From: Mycoplana dimorpha | GTDB taxonomy: Bacteria > Pseudomonadota > Alphaproteobacteria > Rhizobiales > Rhizobiaceae | NCBI RefSeq assembly: GCF_003046475.1 | Contig: NZ_PZZZ01000004.1 | Span: 124,001-188,000 of the forward strand | DNA length: 64,000 bases | Direction: 5' to 3' | Shown: piece by piece, positions 47,915-58,166 of the stretch | How the letters are laid out: each line of letters opens with the position of its first letter | Position numbering within the stretch: the first letter of the stretch is position 1 | The notes under the pieces: generated by a model | Told to the model about the DNA's origin: nothing | What the model saw: the letters and a program-made list of their open reading frames with translations, nothing else | The model's database searches: none | Program-made: the position numbers and the translations under genes

Positions 47915-48268
47915 TCAGGCAGCTGCGGCGGCCTTGGCCGGAGCCGCCGCTCTGGCAACGGGAGCCTCGTAGGACTTGTAGGTTCCCGTCGCGAGATCGG
48001 AATACATTTCGCCGATCTTCATCGCTTCCGCAACGTAGGCCTCACAGGCATTCTTCACATAGGAGGCCTGTAGCTCGATCACCGCTTCAAGGCTTCCAGC
48101 GCTCGTGAGCCGCTCGAAGTGGGCGACACTCTCTTCGTAGGACTTCTTGGAATAGTCAGCGGCCTCGGTGGCGATCGCCTGCATGCCCTTGGCCAGCGAG
48201 GAATAGCTATTCAGCATGGTGTCCATCGCCTCCTGGCCCTTCTTGTTGGCCTCATCGAAACTGAACAT
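47915..48268 (-). CDS. Phasin family protein
   Basis: 117 residues, mostly helical: SFDEANKKGQEAMDTMLNSY, AADYSKKSYEESVAHFERL, then LEAVIELQASYVKNACEAYV, ending in an Ala-rich tail. Phasins coat polyhydroxyalkanoate granules. ATG 48268 is preferred because GGAG lies eight bases upstream. It has its own strong terminator, so likely monocistronic. Confidence 0.88.
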   Translation of the reverse strand: MFSFDEANKKGQEAMDTMLNSYSSLAKGMQAIATEAADYSKKSYEESVAHFERLTSAGSLEAVIELQASYVKNACEAYVAEAMKIGEMYSDLATGTYKSYEAPVARAAAPAKAAAAA

Positions 48269-48438
48269 GTAACTGCTCCTTCGTTCCACCCGGATGCGGC
48301 ACGTTATATGCGGTGCACAATGAAGTCAATGAAATGCCGCATCGCAACAATACCGAGCATTCGCAACTGCTTGATGACGCCCCGCTGTTGAAGACGACCC
48401 GGCTGCACCGGGCTCTCTAGCGCCGCAGGAACGATGGA

Positions 48439-48642
48439 TCACAGGTCGATGTCGAGGATCGCCATCGAAAAATTGTAGGACAGTTCGCCGTCCTCGTCGT
48501 CGCGGAACACGACGCCCAGGAACTCGTCGGCCAGGTAGACCTCGGCGGACTCGTCCTTGCGCGGACGCGCCTTGACGACCATGTCCTTGTTGAAGTTGCG
48601 CTTGAAGTAGGCCTCAAGCTTCCGGATCTCTTCGGGCTTCAC
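48439..48642 (-). CDS. DUF3126 family protein
   Basis: 67 residues if translation starts at the GTG at 48642 (VKPEEIRKLEAYFKRNF, GGAG upstream). The family is small, conserved in alphaproteobacteria and of unknown function; the C-terminal half is a beta-rich EVYLADEFLGVVFRDDEDGE. A longer in-frame start at 48684 is unlikely. Confidence 0.8.
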   Translation of the reverse strand: MKPEEIRKLEAYFKRNFNKDMVVKARPRKDESAEVYLADEFLGVVFRDDEDGELSYNFSMAILDIDL

Positions 48643-48735
48643 GATGGTGTCTCCGTATGGGTTCGATCTGGCCGCTTCTCGCACCTGCGCCCGAAGCTGT
48701 AAACCCGCGAACCGACGTCGTTCTCGGTTTTCCGC

Positions 48736-49569
48736 TCAGATGTCGAAGCCGGCGCCGTGCAGGATCTGGTCCATCGCCCGCGACGGCTCGGAGCAGCCGG
48801 CCTCGCCGACGACCTTGGCCGGCACGCCGGCGACGGTCGTTTTCGGCGGCACATCCTTCAGCACCACGGAACCGGCGGCAATCCGCGAGCAATGCCCGAT
48901 ATGGATGTTGCCAAGGATCTTCGCACCGGCCCCGATCAGAACGCCGTTGTCGATCTTCGGATGACGGTCGCCTCCCTCCTTGCCGGTGCCGCCGAGCGTC
49001 ACATTGTGCAGGATCGACACGTTGTCGCCGATCACGGCGGTTTCGCCGACGACAAGGCCCGTCGCATGATCGAGGAAGATCCCCTTGCCGATGCGGGCTG
49101 CCGGATTGATGTCGGTCTGGAAGACGCTGGATGACCGGCTCTGGAGGTACAGCGCAAAATCCCGTCTGCCGTTCAGGTAGAGCCAATGCGCCAGTCGGTG
49201 GGTCTGGATCGCGTGGAAGCCCTTGAAATAAAGCACGGCCTCGATGAAACGGATGCAGGCCGGATCGCGGTCATACACGGCCTGGATGTCGACGCGCAGC
49301 ATCGGACCCCACTCCGGGGAAGCTGCCTGCATCTCCTCGAAGGTCTGGCGAAGAAGGTTCGCCTGCAGGTCGGGATGATCGAGGCGTTCGCACACCCGGT
49401 GGATGACCGCCGCCTCGAGGGAGGGCTGGTTGATGACCGTCGAATAGAGGAAGGCTGCAAGCAGCGGATCCTCTTTCGCTGCGGCGCGTGCCTCCTGCTG
49501 CAGGCTGTCCCAGATCGGGTCCATCGCCTTGAGCTTTTCGTCCGCGCGTTTCTCGCTGGTGGCGACCAT
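48736..49569 (-). CDS. cysE: Serine O-acetyltransferase
   Basis: 277 residues. An N-terminal helical domain is followed by left-handed beta-helix repeats with the active-site His in FLDHATGLVVGETAVIGD; the C-terminus has GVPAKVVGEAG and a tail ending GFDI, whose terminal Ile is the residue that binds O-acetylserine sulfhydrylase in CysE proteins. It makes O-acetylserine for cysteine. ATG 49569 is chosen over a longer frame. Confidence 0.95.
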   Translation of the reverse strand: MVATSEKRADEKLKAMDPIWDSLQQEARAAAKEDPLLAAFLYSTVINQPSLEAAVIHRVCERLDHPDLQANLLRQTFEEMQAASPEWGPMLRVDIQAVYDRDPACIRFIEAVLYFKGFHAIQTHRLAHWLYLNGRRDFALYLQSRSSSVFQTDINPAARIGKGIFLDHATGLVVGETAVIGDNVSILHNVTLGGTGKEGGDRHPKIDNGVLIGAGAKILGNIHIGHCSRIAAGSVVLKDVPPKTTVAGVPAKVVGEAGCSEPSRAMDQILHGAGFDI

Positions 49570-49685
49570 CGCCGTACTCCCTTCTCGATCCTCGTCATTA
49601 TATAGTGCAAACGCCTCCCGGGCGAAATGCATCATCGCGTGCTCTGCCCCCGAGCGGCCGGCCGGTTTTGATGCCAAGCGCCGCA

Positions 49686-50471
49686 CTACCGCTGGTCAAT
49701 CTCCGCGTAGAACTCGAGGACCGCCTTTTTGAACACCTTGTCTCCGACGGCCAGCATATGGTCGCGCCCGGGGATGTCGATAGCACGCGCATTCGGCATG
49801 AGTGCGGCAAGCGCCTGCGCGGAGCCGGCGATGTCGTCCTTGGTGCCGACCGCGACGAGGGCCGGCTGGTCGATGCGTGCCATGTCGGCCGGCGAAAGCA
49901 GATCGCGCGAGGTCATGATGCAGGCGGCAAGGGCCCGGCGGTCCGATTTCGTCTGTTCGGCAAAAGCGCGGAACATGCTCCCGCGCTCATGGCTGACGTC
50001 CTCGAGCGAGGGGGCCAGCAGGGCATCGGCGATCGGGTCCCAATCCCCTACCCCGTCCACCATGCCGCTGCCGAGGCCGCCGAACACCACCGAGCGGACG
50101 CGGTGCGGATGGGCAAGCGCCATGAAGGCGGTAATGCGCGCACCCATGGAATACCCCATCACGTGCGCCTCGGATATGCCGAGGTGACTGAGCAGGGCCG
50201 CCGCATCCGCGGCCATTTGCGGCGGATGGTAGAGCGCCGGATCGTGCGGCTTGTCGCTCGCGCCGTGACCGCGATTGTCGATGCCGATCACGCGATAGCC
50301 GGCCTCGCCAATCGTCTTCAACCAGCCGGGATTGACCCAGTTGACGGTGGCGCTCGACGCGAATCCGTGGATCAGTAGCACCGGCGCGCCGGATGGGTCG
50401 CCCTCGTCGAAATAGGCGAGTTCCAGGCCGTCGTGACGAAACCGGGAAAAAGAGGGAGGATTGAGGTTCAT
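49686..50471 (-). CDS. Alpha/beta hydrolase
   Basis: 261 residues. Oxyanion region LLIHGFASS near residue 33, nucleophile elbow GYSMGA near 107 (Ser), and late Asp and His in GTKDDIAG and GRDHMLAV. Substrate unknown. Intact ATG at 50471; an open frame extends upstream. It neighbours cysE but faces the same way with a 116-bp gap. Confidence 0.9.
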   Translation of the reverse strand: MNLNPPSFSRFRHDGLELAYFDEGDPSGAPVLLIHGFASSATVNWVNPGWLKTIGEAGYRVIGIDNRGHGASDKPHDPALYHPPQMAADAAALLSHLGISEAHVMGYSMGARITAFMALAHPHRVRSVVFGGLGSGMVDGVGDWDPIADALLAPSLEDVSHERGSMFRAFAEQTKSDRRALAACIMTSRDLLSPADMARIDQPALVAVGTKDDIAGSAQALAALMPNARAIDIPGRDHMLAVGDKVFKKAVLEFYAEIDQR

Positions 50472-50643
50472 CGCGCGCCTCTGCCATTTGATCAAAGCGG
50501 CCCGCTCATAGACCGCTTTTGCCGCCGTGGAAACGTTTAGCGGCACTATTTGTCGAACTTTGCCGCGCTTTTGCCGCTACACTTTTTCGGGCAAGCCCTA
50601 TATGGTCCGGCGCAAAATCGACCTTCGACTTCGGAGTACCCCT

Positions 50644-50889
50644 ATGGCCGGCCACAGCATTCCCCACTTCCAGAACGACGGCGGACATTCCGTGATCGAG
50701 ATCGGCGTCAAGGAATTCATGTGCGTCGGCGCCTCCGTTCCCTTCGACCACCCGCACATCTTCATCGACATGGGCGACGACAACGAGAAGGTCTGCGGCT
50801 ACTGCTCGACGCTGTACCGCTACAATCCGACGCTCAAGCCGCATCAGACGAATCCGGTCGGCTGCACCTTCGCCAATCAGGTGGCCTGA
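50644..50889 (+). CDS. Small zinc-finger protein (NDUFS6-like)
   Basis: 81 residues starting at ATG 50644. It has conserved Cys/His: HPHIFIDMGDDNEKVCGYCS, with a CxxC, after an earlier CVG. This is the zinc-binding signature shared with the complex I accessory subunit NDUFS6 and common in alphaproteobacteria. Function in bacteria is uncertain, possibly complex I assembly. Confidence 0.85.
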   Translation: MAGHSIPHFQNDGGHSVIEIGVKEFMCVGASVPFDHPHIFIDMGDDNEKVCGYCSTLYRYNPTLKPHQTNPVGCTFANQVA

Positions 50890-50915
50890 TCGATGTGCTC
50901 TGCGGCGTCGCGGCG

Positions 50916-52082
50916 ATGACCGTGCGAACGGTCGCAATCGTCGGCGCCGGTATCGCCGGCTTGGCGGCGGCGCTGTGCCTCGCCCGCAAGGGCATCAAGG
51001 TCCACCTGTTCGAGCAGGCCGACCGCCTCGAAGAGGTCGGCGCCGGCCTGCAACTGTCGCCGAACGCCACCACCGTCCTCGCCACGCTCGGCCTCCTCTC
51101 CGCCCTTGAAGCCCAATGGCTCGAGCCTGATCGCGTCGTGCTCGCGTCAGGCCGGACGTTGAAACCCCTGACGGCCGTCCCGGTCGGTGTCGATGCGCGA
51201 CGACGCTGGCACTTTCCATACGGCGTACTGCATCGGGCCACCCTGCAGAACGTCCTTCTCGATGCCGTGCGGGCCGACCCGCTTATAAGTCTCGATCTCG
51301 GGAAACGGATCGATCGGTATGATGGCGCAGCATTGGCCGCTGCCATAGCAGCGCAGCTGGACCTGACGATCGCCGCCGATGGCGTCTGGTCGACGATGCG
51401 CACCGCCGTGCCGGGAGCAGCCCCGGCCCGCTTCAGCGGCTACATCGCGTGGCGCTTTTCGGTGCCGTTCGCAAGCGCCCCTCATTTTCTTGACGCCCGT
51501 TGCGTCACCGCCTGGGTCGGTCCCTCGGCCCATCTCGTTGCCTACCCGCTACTCGAGGCCAAGGCGTTCAATCTGGTCGCCATCCACCAGGGACCGGCGG
51601 GCCGGCACGACTGGTCGACGCCCCCCGCAGCGGCGGGCGCTGCTCTGCGGGTCGAAGCCTTCTCGGGCTGGAATGAAGCGATCGTGGCGCTCCTGCGCAA
51701 TGCCGACGCGCCGCTGGCCTGGCCGCTCTACGAATGCGGGGATGGACGCTGGTTCGACGGCAACGGCCTGATCCTGATCGGCGATGCCGCCCACGCGACC
51801 ACGCCCTTTGCCGCGCAGGGAGCCGCCATGGCGATCGAGGATGCCGCCGAACTCGCCGCCGCGGTGGCAGGCGCTGCCGATGCGAACATCGCGCTGGCCG
51901 CCTTCGAGACCGCCCGGCGCAAGCGGTTGCGCCGGGTCCGGGCCCGCGCCGACTTCAACCGCTTCGCCTACCACGCCCGTGGGCCGATCGCGCTGGCGCG
52001 CGACGCGGTGCTGGCGCTGCGCAGCCAGGCAAGCCTGGCCGCCGATTTCGACTGGCTCTACGGCTATCGCCCGGCCATCTGA
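50916..52082 (+). CDS. FAD-dependent monooxygenase
   Basis: 388 residues. FAD motif VAIVGAGIAGLAAALCLA near residue 6, GAGLQLSPNA, and the second FAD motif LILIGDAAHATTPFAAQGAA near 285, as in p-hydroxybenzoate hydroxylase/salicylate hydroxylase relatives. Substrate not determinable. It lies 26 bp after the zinc-finger gene. Confidence 0.9.
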   Translation: MTVRTVAIVGAGIAGLAAALCLARKGIKVHLFEQADRLEEVGAGLQLSPNATTVLATLGLLSALEAQWLEPDRVVLASGRTLKPLTAVPVGVDARRRWHFPYGVLHRATLQNVLLDAVRADPLISLDLGKRIDRYDGAALAAAIAAQLDLTIAADGVWSTMRTAVPGAAPARFSGYIAWRFSVPFASAPHFLDARCVTAWVGPSAHLVAYPLLEAKAFNLVAIHQGPAGRHDWSTPPAAAGAALRVEAFSGWNEAIVALLRNADAPLAWPLYECGDGRWFDGNGLILIGDAAHATTPFAAQGAAMAIEDAAELAAAVAGAADANIALAAFETARRKRLRRVRARADFNRFAYHARGPIALARDAVLALRSQASLAADFDWLYGYRPAI

Positions 52083-52148
52083 AGCCGCGATGCCGCGGCT
52101 TCTGCTTCTCGCTATCTCTGGGCAGGCGCAAGCGTCCGAGCCGGACCG

Positions 52149-53339
52149 TCAGACAGCGGCCGCCGCGGCCAGTCCGCGTTCGATGTCGGCCCGGATATCG
52201 GCAATGTCCTCGAGCCCAATCTGCAGGCGCAGCACCGGACCTTCCTTCGGGGCCGTGCAGACCGTGCGGTCGTTGAGGTTGACGTGCACCGCCAGGCTCT
52301 CGTAGCCGCCCCAGGAGTAGCCGAGGCCGAAGATGCGCAGAGCGTCCAGGAAGGCGTGCGCTTTTGCGCGGAAACGGTCCGGGCTGCCGGCATCGAGCAC
52401 GATGGAAAAGATGCCGCTGGAGCCCTTGAAGTCGCGCTTCCAGAGCGCATGGCCGGGAAAGCTCGGCAGCGCCGGGTGCAGCACGCGCGTGACGCCGTCC
52501 ATCCCCTCCAGCCATTCGGCGAGCCGCAACGCCGTTTCCTGATGGCGCTCCAGCCGCACGCCCATCGTCCGCAGGCCGCGCAGGATCTGGTACGAATCAT
52601 CCGGCGAGCCGCAGATCCCGAGCGCGAAATTGCCCTCCCAGAGCTGCGGCCAGTGGGCGGCATTGGCCGAGGCGGTGCCGAACAGGACGTCGGAGTGGCC
52701 GGCCGGGTATTTCGTCGCCGCGTGGATGGAGATGTCGACGCCGTGGTCGAGCGGCTTGAAGTAGAGCGGCGTCGCCCACGTGTTGTCCATCGTGACGATC
52801 GCCCCGCCCTTGTGGGCCGCATCGGCGATCGCGCGAATATCCTGCATCTCGAAGGTGTTGGAGCCGGGCGCCTCGGTGTGGACGAGCTTCGTGTTCGGCT
52901 TCATCAGCCGGGCGATGTCGGCGCCTGCGGCCGGATCGTAATACTCGACCGTAACGCCCAGCCGGCGGAGCATCGTGTCGCAGAAGTGGCGGGTGGGGCT
53001 GTAGACCGAATCGACCACCAGCGCGTGGTCGCCGGCCGACAGGAAGGCCAGGAACGGCACGGTGACGGCCGCCAGCCCCGACGGCAGCAGGATCGTTCCG
53101 GCCGATCCCTCCAGTTCATTGATGGCGTCGCAGAGCGCATCCGTGGTCGGCGTCCCGCGGGTGCCGTAGCTGTATTTCTGGGCCCGCTTCTCCATCGTCT
53201 CGGCGTTGGGAAACAGCACGGTCGAGGCATGAACCACCGGCGGATTGACGAAGCCGTAAAACTCCGCGGGATCGTTTCCAATATGGGCAAGGCGGGTATT
53301 GTCGCCCGCATCGGCGAGCACTGCTGCTTTGTCGTTCAT
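52149..53339 (-). CDS. metC: Cystathionine beta-lyase
   Basis: 396 residues of the Cys/Met PLP family. The PLP lysine lies in SIHAATKYPAGHSD near residue 210; YSYGTRGTPTTDAL and TEAPGSNTFEMQDI are family motifs. Cleaves cystathionine to homocysteine. It sits divergently beside aapJ, as in Rhizobium and Sinorhizobium. Confidence 0.93.
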   Translation of the reverse strand: MNDKAAVLADAGDNTRLAHIGNDPAEFYGFVNPPVVHASTVLFPNAETMEKRAQKYSYGTRGTPTTDALCDAINELEGSAGTILLPSGLAAVTVPFLAFLSAGDHALVVDSVYSPTRHFCDTMLRRLGVTVEYYDPAAGADIARLMKPNTKLVHTEAPGSNTFEMQDIRAIADAAHKGGAIVTMDNTWATPLYFKPLDHGVDISIHAATKYPAGHSDVLFGTASANAAHWPQLWEGNFALGICGSPDDSYQILRGLRTMGVRLERHQETALRLAEWLEGMDGVTRVLHPALPSFPGHALWKRDFKGSSGIFSIVLDAGSPDRFRAKAHAFLDALRIFGLGYSWGGYESLAVHVNLNDRTVCTAPKEGPVLRLQIGLEDIADIRADIERGLAAAAAV

Positions 53340-53707
53340 CGCTTACTTTCCGGGGGTTTTATGCATCGAATGAATCCGGATTAGTCGGCCCGCCGGTTTC
53401 CGCGGTCAAGACAAAATTCCTGAAGAACCCATCACGCAACGCTGACGTGTGGCAATCGGCGCGCTGCCCGGCGGGAAGTTCTCCAATGAGAAAACGTTTG
53501 TTGGCGCATGATTCTTCAAGGCTTTTCCGAACTGTACCGAACAATTGAACGGGGTTGTCGGAAAATCGGCGGTCTCTCTTGACCATGCGGCTTTTTGAGC
53601 ATGAGATAGCTTAACTCGCCCCGGGAGGGTGGCGGGTGCCGCGGCGCTTCCGCAAGACGCCGACGCCGGGCAAACAACAGAATGACAATGAACAAAGGTT
53701 GTTGAAC
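53340..53707. promoter_or_regulatory. Divergent promoter region, metC / aapJ
   Basis: 368 bp between divergent genes; must contain both promoters. I see no confident sigma-54 or operator motif, and no further gene. Confidence 0.5.
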
Positions 53708-54736
53708 ATGGCAAAAACAATCGTGGCAGCCCTCGTCGGCGCTGCCGTCATGGGGATTGGCGCCTCGGCCGCTCAGGCCGACACGCTTTCAGACGTAAAG
53801 GCAAAAGGTTTCGTACAGTGCGGCGTGAACGGTTCGAATCTGGCCGGCTTCGGCGCGCAGGATTCGGCCGGGAACTGGGCCGGACTCGACATCGATCTTT
53901 GCAAGGCCGTTGCGGCCGCGATCTTCGGTGATGCGACCAAGGTGAAATACACCCCGCTCTCCGCCAAGGATCGCTTCCCCGCGCTGCAGTCCGGCGAAAT
54001 CGACATGCTGGCGCGCAACACGACCTGGAGCACCAGCCGCGATTCGCAGCTCGGCTTCGACTTCCGCGCCGTCACCTACTATGACGGCCAGGGCTTCATG
54101 GTGAAGAAGGAACTCGGCGTCAAGTCGGCGCTGGAGCTGAATGGTGCTTCCGTCTGCGTACAGTCCGGCACCACCACCGAACTGAACCTCGCCGACTACT
54201 TCCGCTCCCACAACATGGAGTTCAAGCCGGTCGTATTCGAAGCGCAGGACGAAGCGGACGCCGCCTACAACGCCGGCCGCTGCGACGCCTACACGACCGA
54301 CGCCTCGGGCCTCTACTCTATCCGTCTTAAGATGACCAACCCGGACGACCACATGGTTCTGCCGGAGATCATCTCCAAGGAGCCGCTCGGTGCGGCGGTC
54401 CGCCAGAACGATTCGAAGTGGCTCGACGTCGTCAGCTGGTCGCATTACGCGCTCGTCGCCGCCGAGGAATTCGGCATCACGCAGGCCAACGTCGAGGAAA
54501 TGAAGAAGTCCGACAACCCGGACATCAAGCGCTTCCTCGGTGAAGAGGCCGATTCGACCATCGGCGCCGACCTTGGCCTGCCCTCCGACTGGGCCGTGCA
54601 GATCATCAAGGCAGTCGGCAACTACGGCGAATCCTTCGAGCGCAACGTCGGCCAGGGGTCACCCCTCAAGATCGACCGCGGCCTGAACGCGCTGTGGAAC
54701 AAGGGCGGCCTGCAGTACGCGCCGCCGATCCGTTGA
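53708..54736 (+). CDS. aapJ: General L-amino acid ABC transporter substrate-binding protein
   Basis: 342 residues. Signal peptide MAKTIVAALVGAAVMGIGAS, cut after AQA. The mature protein has the family-3 solute-binding motifs FVQCGVNGSNLAGFG, LDIDLCKAVAAAIFGD and the Cys-containing CVQSGTTTELNLADYF. It binds amino acids in the periplasm for AapQMP. ATG 53708 chosen for the signal peptide. A hairpin follows. Confidence 0.95.
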   Translation: MAKTIVAALVGAAVMGIGASAAQADTLSDVKAKGFVQCGVNGSNLAGFGAQDSAGNWAGLDIDLCKAVAAAIFGDATKVKYTPLSAKDRFPALQSGEIDMLARNTTWSTSRDSQLGFDFRAVTYYDGQGFMVKKELGVKSALELNGASVCVQSGTTTELNLADYFRSHNMEFKPVVFEAQDEADAAYNAGRCDAYTTDASGLYSIRLKMTNPDDHMVLPEIISKEPLGAAVRQNDSKWLDVVSWSHYALVAAEEFGITQANVEEMKKSDNPDIKRFLGEEADSTIGADLGLPSDWAVQIIKAVGNYGESFERNVGQGSPLKIDRGLNALWNKGGLQYAPPIR

Positions 54737-54760
54737 GACGGAATGCCGATTGACTGACGG

Positions 54761-54780
54761 GAGGGCGGCCAGCCGCCCTC
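54761..54780 (+). terminator. Intercistronic hairpin aapJ-aapQ
   Basis: GAGGGCGGC-CA-GCCGCCCTC, a perfect 9-bp stem with a 2-nt loop, 25 bp past aapJ. Typical of structures that favour expression of the binding protein over the permeases. Confidence 0.65.
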
Positions 54781-54830
54781 CTCACCTGAACGCCCGGAAA
54801 AAAGGGCGAACACAATGATAGGGGTACTAA

Positions 54831-56039
54831 ATGGCTGTTGCGGACGCCCGAACCGGGTCCGGCGATCCTCCGAAGGTATCGCTCCTCTACAATCCTGCGC
54901 TGAGAAGCTATGTCTACCAGGCGGCAACACTGATCCTGATCGTCTGGGTGATCTGGTACGCTTGGAGCAACGCGGCGCAGAACCTCGCCCGCGCCAACAT
55001 GACCACCGGCTTCGGCTTCCTCAACAGCCGCGCCGGATTCGACATCGCCCAGAGCCTGATCGCCTATAGCGCCGATTCGACCTATTTCCGGGCGCTGCAG
55101 GTCAGCCTCGTGAACACACTCGTCGTTGCCGCCTGCGGCATCGTCACCGCAACGATCGTGGGGCTTCTCATCGGCATCGGCCGCCTGTCGCCCAACTGGC
55201 TCGTATCGCGGCTTTGCACGGTCTATGTCGAGATCTTCCGCAACATCCCGCCGCTCCTCGTCATCTTCTTCTGGTACCTGGGCGTGCTTGCCCTGCTGCC
55301 GTCGATCCGCAGCATCTTCCAGCACGTGAAGGACAACCCGAACGCGGTGTTTTTCATTTCCAACCGCGGCATCTACATGCCCGCCCCGATCTTCGGCGAA
55401 GGCTTCGGCTACGTGATCGCCGCTTTCGGCGTCGGTGTCGTGGCCGCGATCGCCTACACGGCCTGGGCCAATGCGCGGCAGCGCGCCACGGGCCAGCGCC
55501 CGCCGGTGCTGAACGTCAATCTTGCACTCGTCCTGCTGCTGCCGCTCGTCGTCTTCGCCCTGCTCGGCCGGCCGCTGTCCTTCGACTACCCGATCCCCGG
55601 CTCCTTCAACATGCGCGGCGGGATGGTCGTCGCACCGGAATTCCTCGCCCTCTATCTGGCGCTCTCGCTCTACACCGCCGCCTTCATCGCGGAGATCGTG
55701 CGCGCCGGCATCCGGGGCGTGCCGCAGGGCCAGAGCGAGGCATCCTATGCGTTGGGGCTGCGAGCCGGACTGGCGACCAGGCTGGTCGTGCTGCCGCAGG
55801 CGCTGCGGATCATCATTCCGCCGCTCACCTCACAATATCTCAACCTCATCAAGAACTCTTCGCTTGCCGTTGCGGTCGGCTATGCCGACCTTGTCGCGGT
55901 CGGCGGCACCATCCTCAACCAGTCCGGACACTCCGTCGAAATCATTGCGATCTGGATGATGGTATACGTCACGATCAGCCTCGTCACCTCGCTGTTCATG
56001 AACTGGTTCAACGCCAAGATGGCACTGGTGGAGCGCTGA
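54831..56039 (+). CDS. aapQ: General L-amino acid ABC transporter permease AapQ
   Basis: 402 residues, an HisM-type permease with a long central insertion. [16 protein letters not shown] lies in the first half; the EAA-type loop [20 protein letters not shown] and [14 protein letters not shown] are in the C-terminal half. Next gene starts one base after its stop. Confidence 0.94.
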   Translation: MAVADARTGSGDPPKVSLLYNPALRSYVYQAATLILIVWVIWYAWSNAAQNLARANMTTGFGFLNSRAGFDIAQSLIAYSADSTYFRALQVSLVNTLVVAACGIVTATIVGLLIGIGRLSPNWLVSRLCTVYVEIFRNIPPLLVIFFWYLGVLALLPSIRSIFQHVKDNPNAVFFISNRGIYMPAPIFGEGFGYVIAAFGVGVVAAIAYTAWANARQRATGQRPPVLNVNLALVLLLPLVVFALLGRPLSFDYPIPGSFNMRGGMVVAPEFLALYLALSLYTAAFIAEIVRAGIRGVPQGQSEASYALGLRAGLATRLVVLPQALRIIIPPLTSQYLNLIKNSSLAVAVGYADLVAVGGTILNQSGHSVEIIAIWMMVYVTISLVTSLFMNWFNAKMALVER

Positions 56040-56040
56040 G

Positions 56041-57192
56041 ATGACCGAGATTTCCTTCGTCCGCGACCGGTTTCTGACCGCCGAGAAGCCGCCGGTTTCC
56101 GAATCCACCGCACTCGGGTGGATCCACAGGAACCTGTTCGCCTCCTGGACCGACGGGGCGCTGACCTTGATCGCGATCGCCGCGATCGTGTACTTCCTGC
56201 CGCCAGCAATCGACTGGCTGTTCCTCTCCGCCGTCTGGTCCGGACCGGACCGCAGCGTCTGCCTCACCGTCGACCAGGGCGGCTTGTTGCCAAGCGGCTG
56301 GAGCGGCGCCTGCTGGGCCTATGTCAATGACCGCTTCATCCAGTTCATGTTCGGCTCCTATCCGCGCGACCAGCTCTGGCGGCCGCTTCTCGTTGTCGCG
56401 ATGTTCGTGGCGCTCCTCATCCCGATGCTGTTGCCGAAGGTGCCGCGCAAGGGGCTGAACGCCATCCTGCTGCTCATCGCCTTTCCGATCGTCGCCTACG
56501 TACTGCTGCTGGGCGGCTATTTCGGCCTGTCGCACGTCGAGACGCCGCTCTGGGGCGGCCTGATGGTCACGCTGATCCTGTCCTTCGTGGGTATTGCCAT
56601 ATCGCTGCCGGCCGGCATTCTCCTCGCACTCGGGCGCCGCTCGAAGATGCCGATCGTCAGGACGTTCGCGATCACCTTCATCGAACTCATTCGCGGTGTT
56701 CCGTTGATCACCGTGCTGTTCATGGCGAGCGTGCTGCTGCCGCTCTTCCTTCAGCCCGGCAACAATATCGACAAGTTCCTGCGTGCGCTCATCGGCGTCT
56801 CGATCTTCGCCTCGGCCTACATGGCCGAGGTGATCCGTGGCGGGCTGCAGGCGATTCCGAAGGGCCAGTACGAGGCCGCCGATGCGCTCGGTCTCAACTA
56901 TTTCCAGAAGATGACCTTCGTCGTGCTGCCGCAGGCGATCAAGCTCGTCATCCCGGGCATCGTCAACACATTCATCGGCATGTTCAAGGATACCTCGCTT
57001 GTGACGATCATTTCGATGTACGACCTGCTCGGAATCGTCAAGGCGAGCTTCGGAGACAGCGGCTGGATCACGCCGGTGACCCCGTTGACGGGTCTAATCT
57101 TCGCAGGCTTCGTGTTCTGGCTTTTCTGCTTCGGCATGTCGCGCTATTCAGCATTCGTGGAACGCCGGCTCGACACGAGCCACACGAGATAA
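56041..57192 (+). CDS. aapM: General L-amino acid ABC transporter permease AapM
   Basis: 383 residues with N-terminal membrane segments and a C-terminal HisQ-like domain: [20 protein letters not shown], then EAA loop [20 protein letters not shown]. Pairs with AapQ in the inner membrane. Confidence 0.94.
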   Translation: MTEISFVRDRFLTAEKPPVSESTALGWIHRNLFASWTDGALTLIAIAAIVYFLPPAIDWLFLSAVWSGPDRSVCLTVDQGGLLPSGWSGACWAYVNDRFIQFMFGSYPRDQLWRPLLVVAMFVALLIPMLLPKVPRKGLNAILLLIAFPIVAYVLLLGGYFGLSHVETPLWGGLMVTLILSFVGIAISLPAGILLALGRRSKMPIVRTFAITFIELIRGVPLITVLFMASVLLPLFLQPGNNIDKFLRALIGVSIFASAYMAEVIRGGLQAIPKGQYEAADALGLNYFQKMTFVVLPQAIKLVIPGIVNTFIGMFKDTSLVTIISMYDLLGIVKASFGDSGWITPVTPLTGLIFAGFVFWLFCFGMSRYSAFVERRLDTSHTR

Positions 57193-57210
57193 TTCAGGGG
57201 GAATACATCG

Positions 57211-57981
57211 ATGGCAAATCTAGCCAAGAAATTGACGGTTTCGGCCACGGACGTGGCCGTGGACATCGTCAACATGAACAAGTGGTACGGCGACTTCCAC
57301 GTGCTGCGCGACATCAACCTGAGGGTGATGAAGGGCGAGCGAATCGTCATCGCCGGGCCGTCCGGTTCGGGCAAATCCACGATGATCCGCTGCATCAACC
57401 GGCTGGAAGAGCACCAGAAGGGGCAGATCATCGTCGACGGCATCGAGCTCACCAACGATCTGAAGAAGATCGATGAGGTGCGCCGCGAGGTCGGCATGGT
57501 GTTCCAGCACTTCAACCTCTTCCCGCATCTGACCATCCTGGAGAACTGCACGCTTGCGCCGATCTGGGTGCGCAAGATGCCGAAGAAGGAAGCCGAGAAG
57601 GTCGCGATGCACTATCTCGAGCGCGTCAAGATCCCCGAGCAGGCCCACAAATACCCGGGCCAGCTGTCCGGCGGTCAGCAGCAGCGCGTCGCCATCGCGC
57701 GCTCGCTGTGCATGAAGCCGAAGATCATGCTGTTCGATGAGCCGACCTCGGCGCTCGATCCGGAAATGGTCAAGGAAGTGCTCGACACCATGGTGTCGCT
57801 CGCCGAGGAAGGCATGACCATGCTCTGCGTCACCCATGAGATGGGTTTCGCCCGACAGGTCGCCAATCGCGTGATCTTCATGGACCAAGGCCAGATCGTC
57901 GAACAGAACGACCCGCACAACTTCTTCGACAATCCGCAGCACGAGCGCACCAAGCTGTTCCTCAGCCAGATCCTGCACTGA
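57211..57981 (+). CDS. aapP: General L-amino acid ABC transporter ATPase AapP
   Basis: 256 residues. Walker [10 protein letters not shown] near 48, Q-loop [11 protein letters not shown], signature [15 protein letters not shown] near 160, Walker [15 protein letters not shown] and H-loop VTHEMGFA. Energises uptake of a broad range of L-amino acids. Followed by a strong terminator. Confidence 0.96.
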   Translation: MANLAKKLTVSATDVAVDIVNMNKWYGDFHVLRDINLRVMKGERIVIAGPSGSGKSTMIRCINRLEEHQKGQIIVDGIELTNDLKKIDEVRREVGMVFQHFNLFPHLTILENCTLAPIWVRKMPKKEAEKVAMHYLERVKIPEQAHKYPGQLSGGQQQRVAIARSLCMKPKIMLFDEPTSALDPEMVKEVLDTMVSLAEEGMTMLCVTHEMGFARQVANRVIFMDQGQIVEQNDPHNFFDNPQHERTKLFLSQILH

Positions 57982-58004
57982 ACTTGAACGGCAAGCCGAA
58001 TGCA

Positions 58005-58035
58005 GCGGGCGGGTCCCTGACCCGCCCGCTTTTTG
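58005..58035 (+). terminator. aap operon terminator
   Basis: GCGGGCGGGTC / GACCCGCCCGC, 11-bp perfect stem with a 3-nt loop, then TTTTTG; 24 bp past aapP. Confidence 0.95.
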
Positions 58036-58166
58036 TTGCCTCCGCGTTCGCCCGCGCGTCCGCGTCGCATTGTCCTCTCCATGGAACCGGCCACAGATTA
58101 CGTTGACTTTCTGGCCTTGCGCGATACGCTTCGTTTCTCGGCGTTCGAAGATGGAGGGCTGTTCTA